Shown: positions 11,235-21,304 of the stretch, one piece after another
Numbering within the stretch: position 1 is the first letter of the stretch
Layout of the letters: each line of letters starts with the position of its first letter
DNA from: Phytophthora hibernalis
Taxonomy: Eukaryota > Oomycota > Peronosporomycetes > Peronosporales > Peronosporaceae
Length of the DNA stretch: 64,000 bases
Direction: 5' to 3'
NCBI GenBank assembly: GCA_012656075.1
Contig: JAAKBF010000255.1
Coordinates: 248,001-312,000, forward strand
The notes under the pieces: generated by a model
Told to the model about the DNA's origin: nothing
Database searches by the model: none
The model's input: the letters and a program-made list of their open reading frames with translations, nothing else
Program-made: the position numbers and the translations under genes

Positions 11235-11618
11235 AATTGCGAATGTAGACGTAGCTTGGAAGTCGAGATGAGGGGTAGGAAGGAAATCCGAAAGTGAGTT
11301 CCATTGAGTTAGACGTCCTAGTCCTGCTTGCTCTCTCCTACACATGTAGTTCTCCTATCTCCCTGTTTTCACTTGATCCAGTTATGCAACGGACACACCA
11401 AACTGCAACGGACACGGTCGGTCTCGTCAATGCATATGCAAATCACCATCTGATGTGCAAGTTGAAGCCATCCGCCCAATCACCGTGCGCGATGCCAAAA
11501 GATCTGCCAATCAGATTACACCGTTCGTGTCTCCCCAATAGCTGCCCCCACAGGCCACACGCCCGGCACGCGCAGGACGTGTGCCTAGAGGTACAGCCGA
11601 CGAAGTGCAATCGCAAGA
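11235..11618 (-). repeat. Copia-1 5' LTR
   Basis: About 384 bp, the partner of 8120-8513. The inner edge abuts the primer-binding site and the outer edge abuts the AGAAC duplication. Confidence 0.85.
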
Positions 11619-11625
11619 AGAACTA

Positions 11626-12200
11626 GTCAAAAAGCTGAGTGTTGCTTGTGGCGTGCTAGTTCAACATTCACGCAACATCGATGAAAGTTTCCTTCCAATT
11701 ATAACAATAGAAGCCGGCCCGCACTATATTCACTTTGCTATTTTGTAGGTACCCAGTACGTGCAACCAGGATCTGAATATGCTCAATGACTGGGACTCTG
11801 TGGAGCACAGCCACATCGCGTCGTCTAATTCAAGCCGGGTGTTGTCCGGCATTTTTCATGCAAACTAGGAAGCTACTAAAGTACAGTACATGCACTCAAC
11901 TCTCAGCGCCCTCCGTCGATACGTATCTATCTGAGTATCTTTCACGATGAAACCTAAATACAATTCACCGCTCCTCATGTTCGTCTTCCTGTGCTGGACC
12001 ACCACGATTGTAAAACTCATTCTTCTATTTTTTTACAACATTCGGCGTGGAAGCTAGTACCGGTACCTTCCAAAGGGTGGGCTCAAGCGGCGAGGCTTCA
12101 GCCTCCGCAAACGCGGCGAAAGCCTCAACCTGTAGAAACATGATGCCGATACGTGTTTAATCATAGCAGATCACCACTATTTCATTCGAATTTCAGAGCT
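11626..12200. repeat. Upstream segment duplicated at 43299-43870
   Basis: About 570 bp align well to 43299-43870, with shared stretches such as GACTGGGACTCTGTGGAGCA and TGATGCCGATA. Both copies lie upstream of a member of the secreted-protein family (genes A and D). The segment appears to have been copied with the gene. It is non-coding as far as I can see. Positions 12200-12860 hold nothing recognisable. Confidence 0.8.
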
Positions 12201-12864
12201 CGCCCGGGTGCTAGCGCACGGCCTTGTAGTTACTAAATATGCTCCTGCCAAGCCAGAGGTGGGTCGCTGAACAATCATAATGATTGTTTATCGTGATTCA
12301 TAAAATGGAGATGCCATGTATTAATGCATGTGTAACGTTAGTAAATCTTTTATTCGATCATGTGACATAGCCTATTCTTTGTGCGTCAACTTGTCACTGT
12401 CAAGATTAAAACTCGATTTATTAATACAAGTGGCCCACAGGCTGCGGCGCGGGAAGGTGCCTTTTGCTGTCCGAGCAATTCCCAAAAGCTACATTGTACC
12501 GGTAAGTACGTAGACTTAGGTACTGTACACTGCTGTATCAAACGTACCTTCGAGTCGAAGATACAGGACAGGTGGTCGAAGTTCTAGCGCCTGTGCAGCA
12601 GCACATCCCGTGAAACAGCAACAGAGGTACACACTTTGCTACAAGGCCTTCTTGATTCTATAGGTTTCGATTCCATACAGAGAGTGTCCACGATTACATG
12701 TAGGAAAGCATCGGCAAAGCAAGGCTTTCGCTCCTCGACACAGCACAAGATGCAAGCTTCTTCAAATTGTGGGCTACCCTATTATTAATAATACCGGTAT
12801 TTGCACAAGGTTTACGCGTGATCCAGTGTCTTGGTAAGAGCAGAATTCCAGCACTCTCACCAAA

Positions 12865-12874
12865 GCTCATTATC
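12865..12874 (+). promoter_or_regulatory. Oomycete-type initiator element, gene A
   Basis: GCTCATTATC lies about 42-50 nt upstream of the gene A start. It resembles the oomycete initiator consensus (CTCATTYY). Related CTCATT motifs occur at similar distances upstream of genes B, C and D. Confidence 0.55.
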
Positions 12875-12915
12875 GAATTCCTCGTCTAACCCCTGACCCC
12901 CGCCACTTCGTCGCC

Positions 12916-13926
12916 ATGAAAGTCAGTAGCTTCCACGCCCTCCTCGTCGCCGCAGTCTCCTTGATTGCTCACGCCTCGGCAGACTTCACCGTTACCCCCG
13001 AAGTCGTCACCAAGGCCGCCACATCGAAGCACGTCAAGTTTGTCAAGCAATGGACGCTTTCCGCCGGCACAACGAACACGATCGACTCTATTGATTTGAG
13101 TCTCGCTGGTAACGCATACGTAAGTTACGTGAGCGGCCTACCAAGCGACGTGCTCGGCTACGTGAACGTATCGGGCGACTCGCGTGCTGTCGTCAACGCT
13201 GTCACTGTGAGCAAAGATGTTGTCAACGATCTCGCCGATGACATCGATCTCGATCCGTTTGACGACGATAACAACGAGGGCGGAGAGCTGAACGTTTGGC
13301 TGAACAACAAGGCGGCTAGTGGCTATTTGCTCACTGAGATCTTCCTGGCTGACACCGAAGCCGTGACGGACGTGAAGAGCCAGCACTCGGCCCAAGTGGT
13401 CATTGAGGACGGTGTGCTGGTGACGGAAAACAAGAAGGTGGAGTTGCAGATCGAGGCGACTGGGTCAAGCTCCGTGTATGTCTCTGCGCCAGACGCCGCT
13501 GTGAAGGTCCGACAGCTGAGCCTGGACACGACCGGTACGGCGAACATTGAGTACAACGTGGACAGCGTGTCTGCCTCTTCCTTGCAAATTAGTACGGAAG
13601 GCGCGTCGAGTATCACAGTGCTGTCGTCTACCCTCTCGACTTCTCAGCTGGACCTAGAAGCAGTCAGCTCGAGCCAAATCTGCATCGATGCTGATCAGGT
13701 GAAGGCGAAGTGGCGCGATATTCAAGGTAAGAGCATGATTTCCATTCCCAATGCGGCCAAGAAGTACGGCACCACCGGCACGTTTGCCTGCGAGGAGTCC
13801 ACGCTGCCAGCGCGCAAGGCAGCCCAAATCGAGGCGGCCTCCGCCAGTTCTGGAACGGGAAACTTCCTCTCAGATGATGACCTGGACGACGAAGACAATG
13901 ACAACGACCTGAACATTTTCAATTAG
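12916..13926 (+). CDS. Secreted beta-solenoid-like protein, family member A (acidic tail)
   Basis: An intact 336-residue protein with no intron. Residues 1-22 form a signal peptide (cleavage likely after HASA), followed by DFTVTPEVV. The body has conserved blocks VKFVKQWTLSAG, YVSYVSGLP, LGYVNVSGDS and AQVVIEDGVL. It then shows many short beta-strand-like repeats rich in Ser/Thr/Val, reminiscent of the bacterial-type DUF2807/GIN-domain beta-solenoid fold. That fold assignment is my inference. An acidic loop (DDIDLDPFDDD) sits near residue 110. The C-terminus is strongly acidic and lacks the hydrophobic GPI tail of gene D, so the product is predicted to be soluble and secreted. The function is unknown; surface or apoplastic roles are possible. 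Confidence 0.85.
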   Translation: MKVSSFHALLVAAVSLIAHASADFTVTPEVVTKAATSKHVKFVKQWTLSAGTTNTIDSIDLSLAGNAYVSYVSGLPSDVLGYVNVSGDSRAVVNAVTVSKDVVNDLADDIDLDPFDDDNNEGGELNVWLNNKAASGYLLTEIFLADTEAVTDVKSQHSAQVVIEDGVLVTENKKVELQIEATGSSSVYVSAPDAAVKVRQLSLDTTGTANIEYNVDSVSASSLQISTEGASSITVLSSTLSTSQLDLEAVSSSQICIDADQVKAKWRDIQGKSMISIPNAAKKYGTTGTFACEESTLPARKAAQIEAASASSGTGNFLSDDDLDDEDNDNDLNIFN

Positions 13927-14960
13927 GAGTATCAGACTCCTAGAGACACTCGCATAGCGTTGGTACCGTTTAAGTTCGTTGAAAGGTTTCTTCGAACACG
14001 ACAGTTCGGTTAAGCAGCATGTGAATGTATGAATGCACGTAATACGTTGTACTTGAAATGTACTACTGTGGTACTCTTTTCATTCCCAACAAACACCGAT
14101 ATTATTAGTGTTTCACGTAGAATATGTACTATTTTATTACTAGCATATTAAAGTAACATAATTGTATAATAGTAGTATATATTTTACTACTATATGCACA
14201 AGAAAATACCCGAAGTAATAATACTATCTCTGTGAGGAAATTACTTCAACTACACTCTAGCCAAAATAGATACCCTTGCAAAAGCGATCAATCTGTTTTC
14301 GAATTTCTCGCCCAGATCCGGAGGACGCGGGAAAACTCAATAGTTTTAGGGGCCAGTCCATAGCGATGGTCCAAATCCACACATACATGGGGTCAGTCCA
14401 CACAATCTGGAGTAAATCCACAGCATCCAAAGCAAATCCACTGGATGCGGAGTTTCTATCATTTTAGCCAACCATTGCACAACGTAACATCCCAAGGCAA
14501 CCCACTGCGGCCCTAGTCTGCCATTGCGGCCTCGTCTGCTGGTGGAAGTTGGCAAGCAAAGCGTTTCTCAGCAGGCAGGTCCGTGTGATTACTCGATACT
14601 CATTCTGTCGGACTTCAGTCTGGTTGCTAACACCATTTGTAGGCGGAGCTGTAGGTATTTTGGCACATTCACTCAGACAGACGAGACGAATAGGCGCGAT
14701 ACCGCTATATGACTTAAGTTGCGCTTTTCTCCGCTAGTACGTCTCTTTGTCTTCATTCGTTAACGCGGGTTGAGCTCACTAATGTGTTGTTTTGGCGGAG
14801 CTGTAGCTATTTTTCTTCGACCGCACTCGCACTTTTGGTAAGGACATCTGACGTTTGCTGGTTTTGAGACTTTATTTTGCTACATACTGTGCACGTAGCA
14901 ATCGGAAAACTACTGCCTGGGCATTGCTACATCGGCAAATTCACGAGATTGAAAGCCAGT
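13927..14960. other. Intergenic, AT-rich 3' flank of gene A
   Basis: The first part resembles the 3' flank of gene C at 42417 onward. Positions 14160-14205 hold an AT-rich inverted repeat (ATAGTAGTA...TACTACTAT). Positions 14360-14450 contain several imperfect repeats of AAATCCAC. No gene is recognised. Confidence 0.5.
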
Positions 14961-14974
14961 GAATCTTATAAAAC

Positions 14975-16990
14975 ATGAAGCATGCCAAGCAACTCAACGT
15001 GACAGTGAGCAACACCGTCAAATGCACAGTTTGCAGTAGTTCTACGGTGCGTCGGATACGGCATTGGGTGCTGTCACGTGCATCCCCAGTGTGCGCGGAA
15101 GCGTGCATAGAGCCAATGAAGTGTCAAAGGCAGGTTAAAGTTTTGAGTTGCGAGGAAAACAACACGCCCAACATCTACGAAATTGAGATGCACGAAGTCA
15201 TCGCAGCAGATCCCCCATCATGAAAGCTGATACACGAGCAGAAGTTGTTAACACGCCAGCTAGCTGCAAATGGTTGGAAGCCTTCAAGAATTCGAAACGC
15301 GATAGCCGATAAGAAACCTGTGGATAAAATTCCGCTTCTGAATAAGGTTCAGAATTTTGTGACGCATTGTCGAAAGACCAAACTGAACAACACCGATGAC
15401 TTTGAAGTATTGGAGAAAATCGTGAAAGACACAGGTTTTCGTGAAGAGGTAAAAACGATGCATTTTCATTCCCGTGCAGCGCTGGAGCAAATAAGATTGT
15501 TACAATTGGAGAAGGAACTGATGCAAGTTCTTTTATTGTTGGGTTTACGACGAAATGCTGCTTCGGAATTTTGATCGTGACCTCATGATTTTATCTTTCA
15601 CTTTGATGCAACTTATAAGCTCAATCAAATGGGATATCCTACGTTTGTTTGTGGAATTTCGGATCATGCACGGTCGTTCAACCTTGTAGCGCTTTTTGTT
15701 AAGTGACGGGGTCACACGCACCTTAGCTTTAGAGGAAGCGTTAACGCGCTAACCACAACAGACGCCTAGCGTTCCTGCTGTAAGCTTGCAAAGGCCTGGC
15801 TGGCCTTCCTGTCCAATATGGTACCGAGTACCAATTGACTTGCGAACTTCCGGGTTAGAGTTAAACTGATTTATATTAAGAACACTGTTGTAGTTCGAAC
15901 TACTGCTAACTATCTGCATACTGAATCCCTGTCTAATCTGATCTGTCCTAATGGGGACCACCCATTTAGATGTACTGCTTTAATACAACTGACGTACCAC
16001 TTAAGTACGACTGAAGTACGAATTAAGTCCTTGACGTGCCACACACCACGCGTGTGACGAACACCAATGGAGTGGATCACATCACAGAGAACAATGGTCG
16101 CCCCCTGTCAAGTGGCCCCATTACAGTTACGTCGCAGCAAGAGGAACGACACTACACTTCGGTCCTGGTTGCGTTGCGAGCTATATACGCTCGTGTCGTT
16201 GAGAAACCTATGCAAGTCCACCTCATTCTCGGCGATGCTGACGATGCTCAATACAACGCAATGGCAGCAGTATTCGATGATTGCGATCTCGAAATTTTGA
16301 AGAATGCGGCGGTACGCCGCTGGTTGGCAGACCCAGATACAAAATATTTTGGAAAGTACTTTTGAAGCAGTGGTTGAAGAGAATTTTTCAAGTGGCCATG
16401 CTTTCGCAAGCCAATTGGCTGTCCCACTATCAACAATCCAGTGGAAACATTTAATGCCAAGCTGAAAAACACTTACACGCTTCGCAATCGGCTTCTTATG
16501 GGAGCGTTGTTAGGTCAGTTGCAGCTGTGCTGTCGAATGGAGAGTATTGATACAACCCTTTTCGAGGAGAAACCAACCGCTAGCGACAGACTACGAAGCA
16601 GAGCGACAGCACTACGCCGACAAAGTATGCTTTGTGAGACGCCATCCCTCGACGAATTCGACAACTTTGTGCTGGTTTTATCAAAGAGACACCCCGTATT
16701 TATGTCCGACCTAAAAGAAAAATGTGGAGGTTGTTGAAGTTGATGTGCAGCTTGGAGCAAACGCTGCTCGAATGGAACGTGAGGAGCGAGCGGCCAGACG
16801 AAGGTTGGTCAGTTGATGTGACGAACCACACCTGTCCGTGTAAATACTTCTTTCACAAAGGCAGTTGTGTCCATATTTCGTTTGCCTTGTACGTCCGCTT
16901 CGGAACCGATAATCCAGAAAGGCGAAAGCTGATTAATCGTAGTTAGAGAAACAAGCGGAAGACTTTGGAGAACCAGATCGTGGAAGCAGT
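14975..16990 (+). pseudogene. MULE-2: Mutator-like transposase with SWIM zinc finger, split by a MITE
   Basis: The N-terminal part has paired Cys residues (VKCTVCSSS). A helical segment follows at 15245-15500 (WKPSRIRNAIADKK, FVTHCRKTKLNN). The first catalytic Asp lies in FDATYKLNQMGYPTFVCGIS at about 15600. The frame is interrupted at 15702 by a 424-bp insertion and resumes at 16130 (TSQQEERHYTSVLVALRAIY). The second Asp is in LILGDADDAQYNAM and the Glu in NNPVETFNAKLKNTYTLRN (16433 onward). The SWIM finger TCPCKYFFHKGSCVHISFA (CxC...CxH) is preserved near 16830-16890. Frameshifts near 15570, 16365 and 16735 break it. It belongs to the same subfamily as MULE-3. Confidence 0.85.
15702..16125. 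mobile_element. MITE-like insertion (424 bp) in MULE-2
   Basis: The insert is flanked by GTTA at 15698-15701 and 16126-16129. Removing it and one GTTA restores the coding sequence (ALFVTSQQEE). The ends form an imperfect terminal inverted repeat (GTGACGGGGTCAC against GTAATGGGGCCAC). It encodes nothing. The 3-4 bp duplication (TTA or GTTA) could fit a Harbinger-type DNA transposon, but this is not certain. Confidence 0.75.
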
Positions 16991-17165
16991 AGCTGCAAAT
17001 GAAACAAAGCGAAGACGACCTATCCTGAATGGACCTGCGTTAGCTTACGTGTAGCGGGTTTGGCAGTGAGAACCGAGTTGGAGACCACAAATTGATAAGT
17101 GCCTGCATATTTTTCTTTTGTTTTGCTTTAGACTAAGTTTGGTTGACAATATTCACGCTGCCTCC

Positions 17166-18811
17166 TCATTGCACCACACTGCGATCTGTTAAGCGTTTAC
17201 TCGTCCTACGTGTCATCGTGCGCTTCTTAGACACGCAGGAATCCGCCCCGCATGTACACTCGAAACAAAGATCCATTCCATAGGAGACCGTCAGTTCTTC
17301 ATTGGCGTGTAGCGCTCTCGACGTCACTACAGCTACGTGCACTTGTGCTCGATATTTCATCCCACAGATCTCACAGTTGTGGTTTAAAAATCGCAGAATA
17401 TTTCCTGCACGCCAGGGCTCGATGTAGACGAATTCACGACGCCACGACAACGTGGACAGCAGCATCGAGTATCCACTGTTTAATTTAGCGGTGCACCTTT
17501 CTTCTGATCACCCTTCAGTTTTGGATATGATTGCAGCTCTCCTGCATACGCCCCAACAACCACACCGACCCCACAGGGCCCGTCGTGAAGACACCGATAC
17601 CAGCAACGGCCGATTCGAACATTTCCAAAACAGGATGCTCGACTAAAGAGTTTCTGCACTTGCCTCCGAGGTTGCCATTATCAACGGTGCAGAAGACATC
17701 AGTCTTCCAGTTAAGGCAACCGTCTAATAAGCAGTCGTCGACACACTCGCATGGATCTACTTCTCCGTCGTTCTTGAATACGACATGGTGCGGGTTCGAT
17801 AACCCACAAACACGCAGTACATCACTTGGTCATTTCGGTGCATGTGATGCTTCATGCACCTGGAATACATGGCCGGGGATTCCACTCACATCAATCACTC
17901 TTTGTTTTGGCACGGGAAATATCCATCTGTCACGGAATCACTTTACAATGGGAGCGTCTCTTTCTCAGATGCATCGACACAGCTGTTGTTTCTCTCCGTC
18001 ACAGGTTCCTGAATGAGCTGTTTGCTGGATCCATTACCGCCAGCACGTCGAGAGGACAGCGCGACTTGGACGTGGGGTAGCTTTAAAAATCACGCAAAAA
18101 GCGGGATTGAGGAGTGTTGACATGCCATACAGTCTTGGTGTCGTATGTTGGTTTGCCCAGTCGCAAGTGACTTTTTTCTCGAACGCTTCGCCCAACCGCC
18201 TCCTTTCTTCGGGTTCGCTCTGTGGTGCTTTTTCCAGCGCTGATTAGTTCTAAGTAGCTTTCCTAGATCATCCAGGTTGGCCTCCAGCGTCATTGTCGAC
18301 TGTGCTGCACAATTTGGTTCAGGAACTACACTTGACATTGGGATGACATCTTCATTCCTAACGACAACGCCGGCTGGCTTTTCAATCTCACAGATGAGAT
18401 CTGGCTGCGGCTGGGCACCACTCGCTTCTTCACTGGTGCGTGCTTCGCCACTGGAAATTAATTGAGCAATATGTGTTTCAGATAAAACCCGCAGCGCTCG
18501 ATTAAGTCCGTTGGCTCTTGTTGGTTTCTCAATTTTACTTTTCTCCAACAAAATGTCCGTAACTTGCGCCATTTTTCGTCCGGATCCTTCTCTCCGGTCG
18601 CCATCCGCTTTCGAATCCACCCTTGACTTGGTAGCATCTCCTCAGTGTCGAATGACAACGGATATTCAGGAGACGCAGAGTTCACTTCGAAAACGACGTC
18701 ATTACGGTGCCCACGAGCATCCCCACAAACGTGTTGCAACGAATAATATTCCACAATGTCCCCTGCACGCAGAGTTGAAGGCTCTAAATCTGAACGGGAA
18801 AGGCCACTCAT
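17166..18811 (-). pseudogene. SET-domain (histone lysine methyltransferase-like) protein, broken
   Basis: On the minus strand, residues from 18811 include LRAGDIVEYYSLQHVCGD and SFDTEEMLPSQGW. A charged region follows (WKKHHRANPKKGGGWAKRSR near 18225). Around 17900-17730 the reading shows WIFPVPKQRVIDVSGIPG and VCGLSNPHHVVFKNDGE. Next is a Cys-rich pre-SET/AWS segment (DPCECVDDCLLDGC, then VFCTVDNGNLGGKCRN). The SET core follows (AVAGIGVFT, VVGAYAGELQSYP, EPWRAGNILRFLNHNCE, ANEELTVSYGMD) and a post-SET Cys cluster (CFECTCGADSC). Frameshifts near 17555 and 17480 and an in-frame stop near 17830 break it. It is convergent with MULE-2. SET proteins of this kind methylate histone lysines; its origin as host gene or element cargo is open. 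Confidence 0.8.
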
Positions 18812-19039
18812 CTCTCGTAAGCTGTTACTTCGACCTGTTTGTAGCCAAACCGCATGAGCGTTTAGTCAAACAATCGCGCAAGAACTTCGCAATATCATCC
18901 TAATGACCTTGGTGACCAGGCACTTAGGCAGATTTTGCTGCTGACAAGGGTTCGGTAAGCAGCTGCAGTTAGCATTACGTCGATTAGCACGAACGGCAAT
19001 GAAGGACTGCAAAACCATCCGCACAACCAACCTGGAATC

Positions 19040-19430
19040 CAAGCCGAGCTTGATGGAAGTCGGTCTTCAACATCTCTATAGCGACTTCTGCTGCTGACTG
19101 CTCCAGCTCCACCGGAAACACGAAACCAACAGGTTCATTAGACAGCGCAGAAGCATTCACCCGATGCCCAACTTACGTACCTGAGGAATGACGCAGCAGA
19201 GGTAATGCTCTGACGCTGCAGACGCTACAGGTCAACCGCAAACGGGGAAGTTGACTTGAATAGCTCCAGCTACGCCAGAAATTGGTGTGAGGTCACCTCC
19301 TCGGTGAAATAGGTTTGAATAGTACATATGCAACTTACATGCCTGCCGAAACCCGGTAATCGCTTGTCCTTCCTTCGTCACTGAAGGCGTCCTGACCTCC
19401 ACCTGCTGCGTCACTTTCCATATGTGAAGA
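19040..19430 (-). pseudogene. Possible 5' exons of the SET gene
   Basis: On the minus strand, a start at about 19422 reads MESDAAGGGQDAFSDEG. A second open block at 19044-19170 reads NASALSNEPVGFVFPVELE and then AEVAIEMLKTDFHQARLGFQ, ending at a GT donor-like site. They lie upstream of and on the same strand as the SET gene and have plausible amino-acid composition. The joins between them are not proven. Confidence 0.35.
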
Positions 19431-20510
19431 AGAATGGTGGCAAGAATGTGTAAGGTACGCCAGTTTTGGTTCATCCAGATGGTGCTGAGCTGAATTGCTG
19501 GGCAAATCTATCTGTTGTCGATTGTAGTGGACTGTGGATGCTGTCTTGCGGATTAACCCTCAAAAAGCAGTGGATTTTTCCTATTTCCTCCTTCCTCCCG
19601 ACCCCTCACCTTCAAAGCCTGCATGTCGCTATCAAGATAAAAGTCACTGACGAAGAAGGCCAAGCGTGTGTGGGATTACGTATTCCCTCGATGTGCGCCC
19701 GAGTCACCGCTGCAGTGAGGCCGTGAAAGAGTGCGCGATAGAAGAGAAAGAGCGCTCGCACGCCAGAGGTATCTCGCAGAAAATATCTAAACTGTGGTGC
19801 CCTGCTGAAGCATGCGTGCGTTTGTCGAGACAACAGCGGAGACGCTGCTCTCCCCGCATTGCAGACAATTAAGTGCAACTGGTTTTTCCTTGGACATACC
19901 GGTATGCAAAAGGACAAGCTACTTCGTGCCGCATAGGCCCCACACGCTCACGTACGCCCATTTGGACATCGCCACACTCGCCGCACTGGAAAACCCTCCT
20001 CCTCTTCCCATTTCTTCTATGGGCGTCGAAATTATCGAGGTACTGTCGCGCGGTCAACTTCATCCTGCAGCAGTCTGCTATGCTGCCCGCCGCACCACCT
20101 TCTGATCTCAATCCTTTTCTTGCGTATTTTTTCCAAATATGCAGTAATTTGAGCACAGAGGTAGTACTTCTTTTGTTAACATAGTAATATAACAGTTATA
20201 TTAGTACAATCTCTTTTAATACTTTAAAAGTAAACGATTAGGCCTTTGTTCTATAAAAAATAATTGTGTAAGGCTCGAATATGCGTGGGGTGTCTGTGTT
20301 CATGATCTTAACGCTCAATAAATGCAATGTGCGCTATCCAGTTGTAATGATAATTACTCGTTCGCCTCCGATGGAGCAGTTCTGAGTCAAAACCTTTGAC
20401 TAAGTAATCTTATAATTCGAAGTATACATTTAACCTGAACCCGCAAAAATCTTCCGCAATACTACGAAGTACGGTATTAATTGGTTTGGAAAAGTAGTCG
20501 AGAATCAGCA
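19431..20510. other. Intergenic, no gene recognised
   Basis: Overlapping open frames on both strands (19612-20184) have no recognisable motif and no family resemblance. A TACCGGTA palindrome is at 19897-19904. Confidence 0.4.
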
Positions 20511-20519
20511 CTTACAGAT

Positions 20520-21300
20520 TCCCGTGCACAAAGTTTATGGGACTCACATGAAATATCCTGAATACAACGGAATTTATCTCCTCCTAATTAGCCACGACAG
20601 AAACATGGAAAATGTTCCTCTCGCAATTGAATTTATCAACAAAGAAACAACAGACATTTTCATGTTCTTTCTGCTAACTGTTTAGCTAATATAGTTTTCG
20701 AAAATGTGGCGTCTTTACGGATCGCGGTAAACAGATAAACGCCCAGGTATTGCTTGGAAGCATCGGGTTGAAGTTAAATCTGAAGTTTTGTAGTCTACAC
20801 GCTGCGTTTAACGTAGCGGCACCGTTCAGATTAAACGAGTCGGAGAAGCAAATCGCTCGAGGTTTAGTGCAGAAGCTATAAAAGCAGCTACTCGTATTCA
20901 TTTCGAAACTGTCCTAACAGCCAACCAAACATGTTTGAGCTCTTCTTGTCAACAAACGACATGTGCCGTTTTTCGCTTTGGAAATTGGCGAGGGTGTCTT
21001 CATAGTCGGATATTCGTGATCTTTACCAAGGCCCGTCAATGAAGGCACCGCAGACGAGGAATACGTGAATGATTACTCGAAAGAGACAGTCGACAGCCGA
21101 AGTTGAAGATCCTGAGAAAGATATCAAGCTGGGGAAATACATTGTTGGGGGAGCCCTTTTGCAGCGTGTCGAGTAGCCTACCTATATGATTCGTAGTCGA
21201 ACGAATCATTAATCCCACACAATGATCTTTGCAGTTGAATATACTTCGTATCTTGTATTTACGTACAATGACGCCCGTTGTCTTTTGAGGTTGTACGCCT
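20520..21300 (+). pseudogene. MULE-4: remnant of a different Mutator-like transposase
   Basis: The first block, at about 20530-20680, reads HKVYGTHMKYPEYNGIYLLL and then NMENVPLAIEFINKETTDIF. This corresponds to the catalytic core around the first Asp, here replaced by Tyr-Gly. After a frame change, 20705-20880 reads CGVFTDRGKQINAQVLLGSI and LNLKFCSLHAAFNV, with the second Asp and a CxxH signature typical of MULEs. Further downstream the frame is full of stops. It is a different subfamily from MULE-1, -2 and -3. Confidence 0.6.
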
Positions 21301-21304
21301 TGCT

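Larger units (their letters stand above)
8120..11618 (-). mobile_element. Copia-1: Ty1/Copia LTR retrotransposon lacking reverse transcriptase
   Basis: A 3.5-kb element with near-identical long terminal repeats at 8120-8513 and 11235-11618. It is flanked by the direct repeat AGAAC at 8115-8119 and 11619-11623. Coding is on the minus strand in Copia order (gag, protease, integrase, RNase H), but the reverse transcriptase is deleted. A purine-rich tract (GAGTGGGGGTCT on the minus strand) sits just inside the 3' LTR, and a tRNA-Met-type primer site just inside the 5' LTR. It is non-autonomous. Confidence 0.9.
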
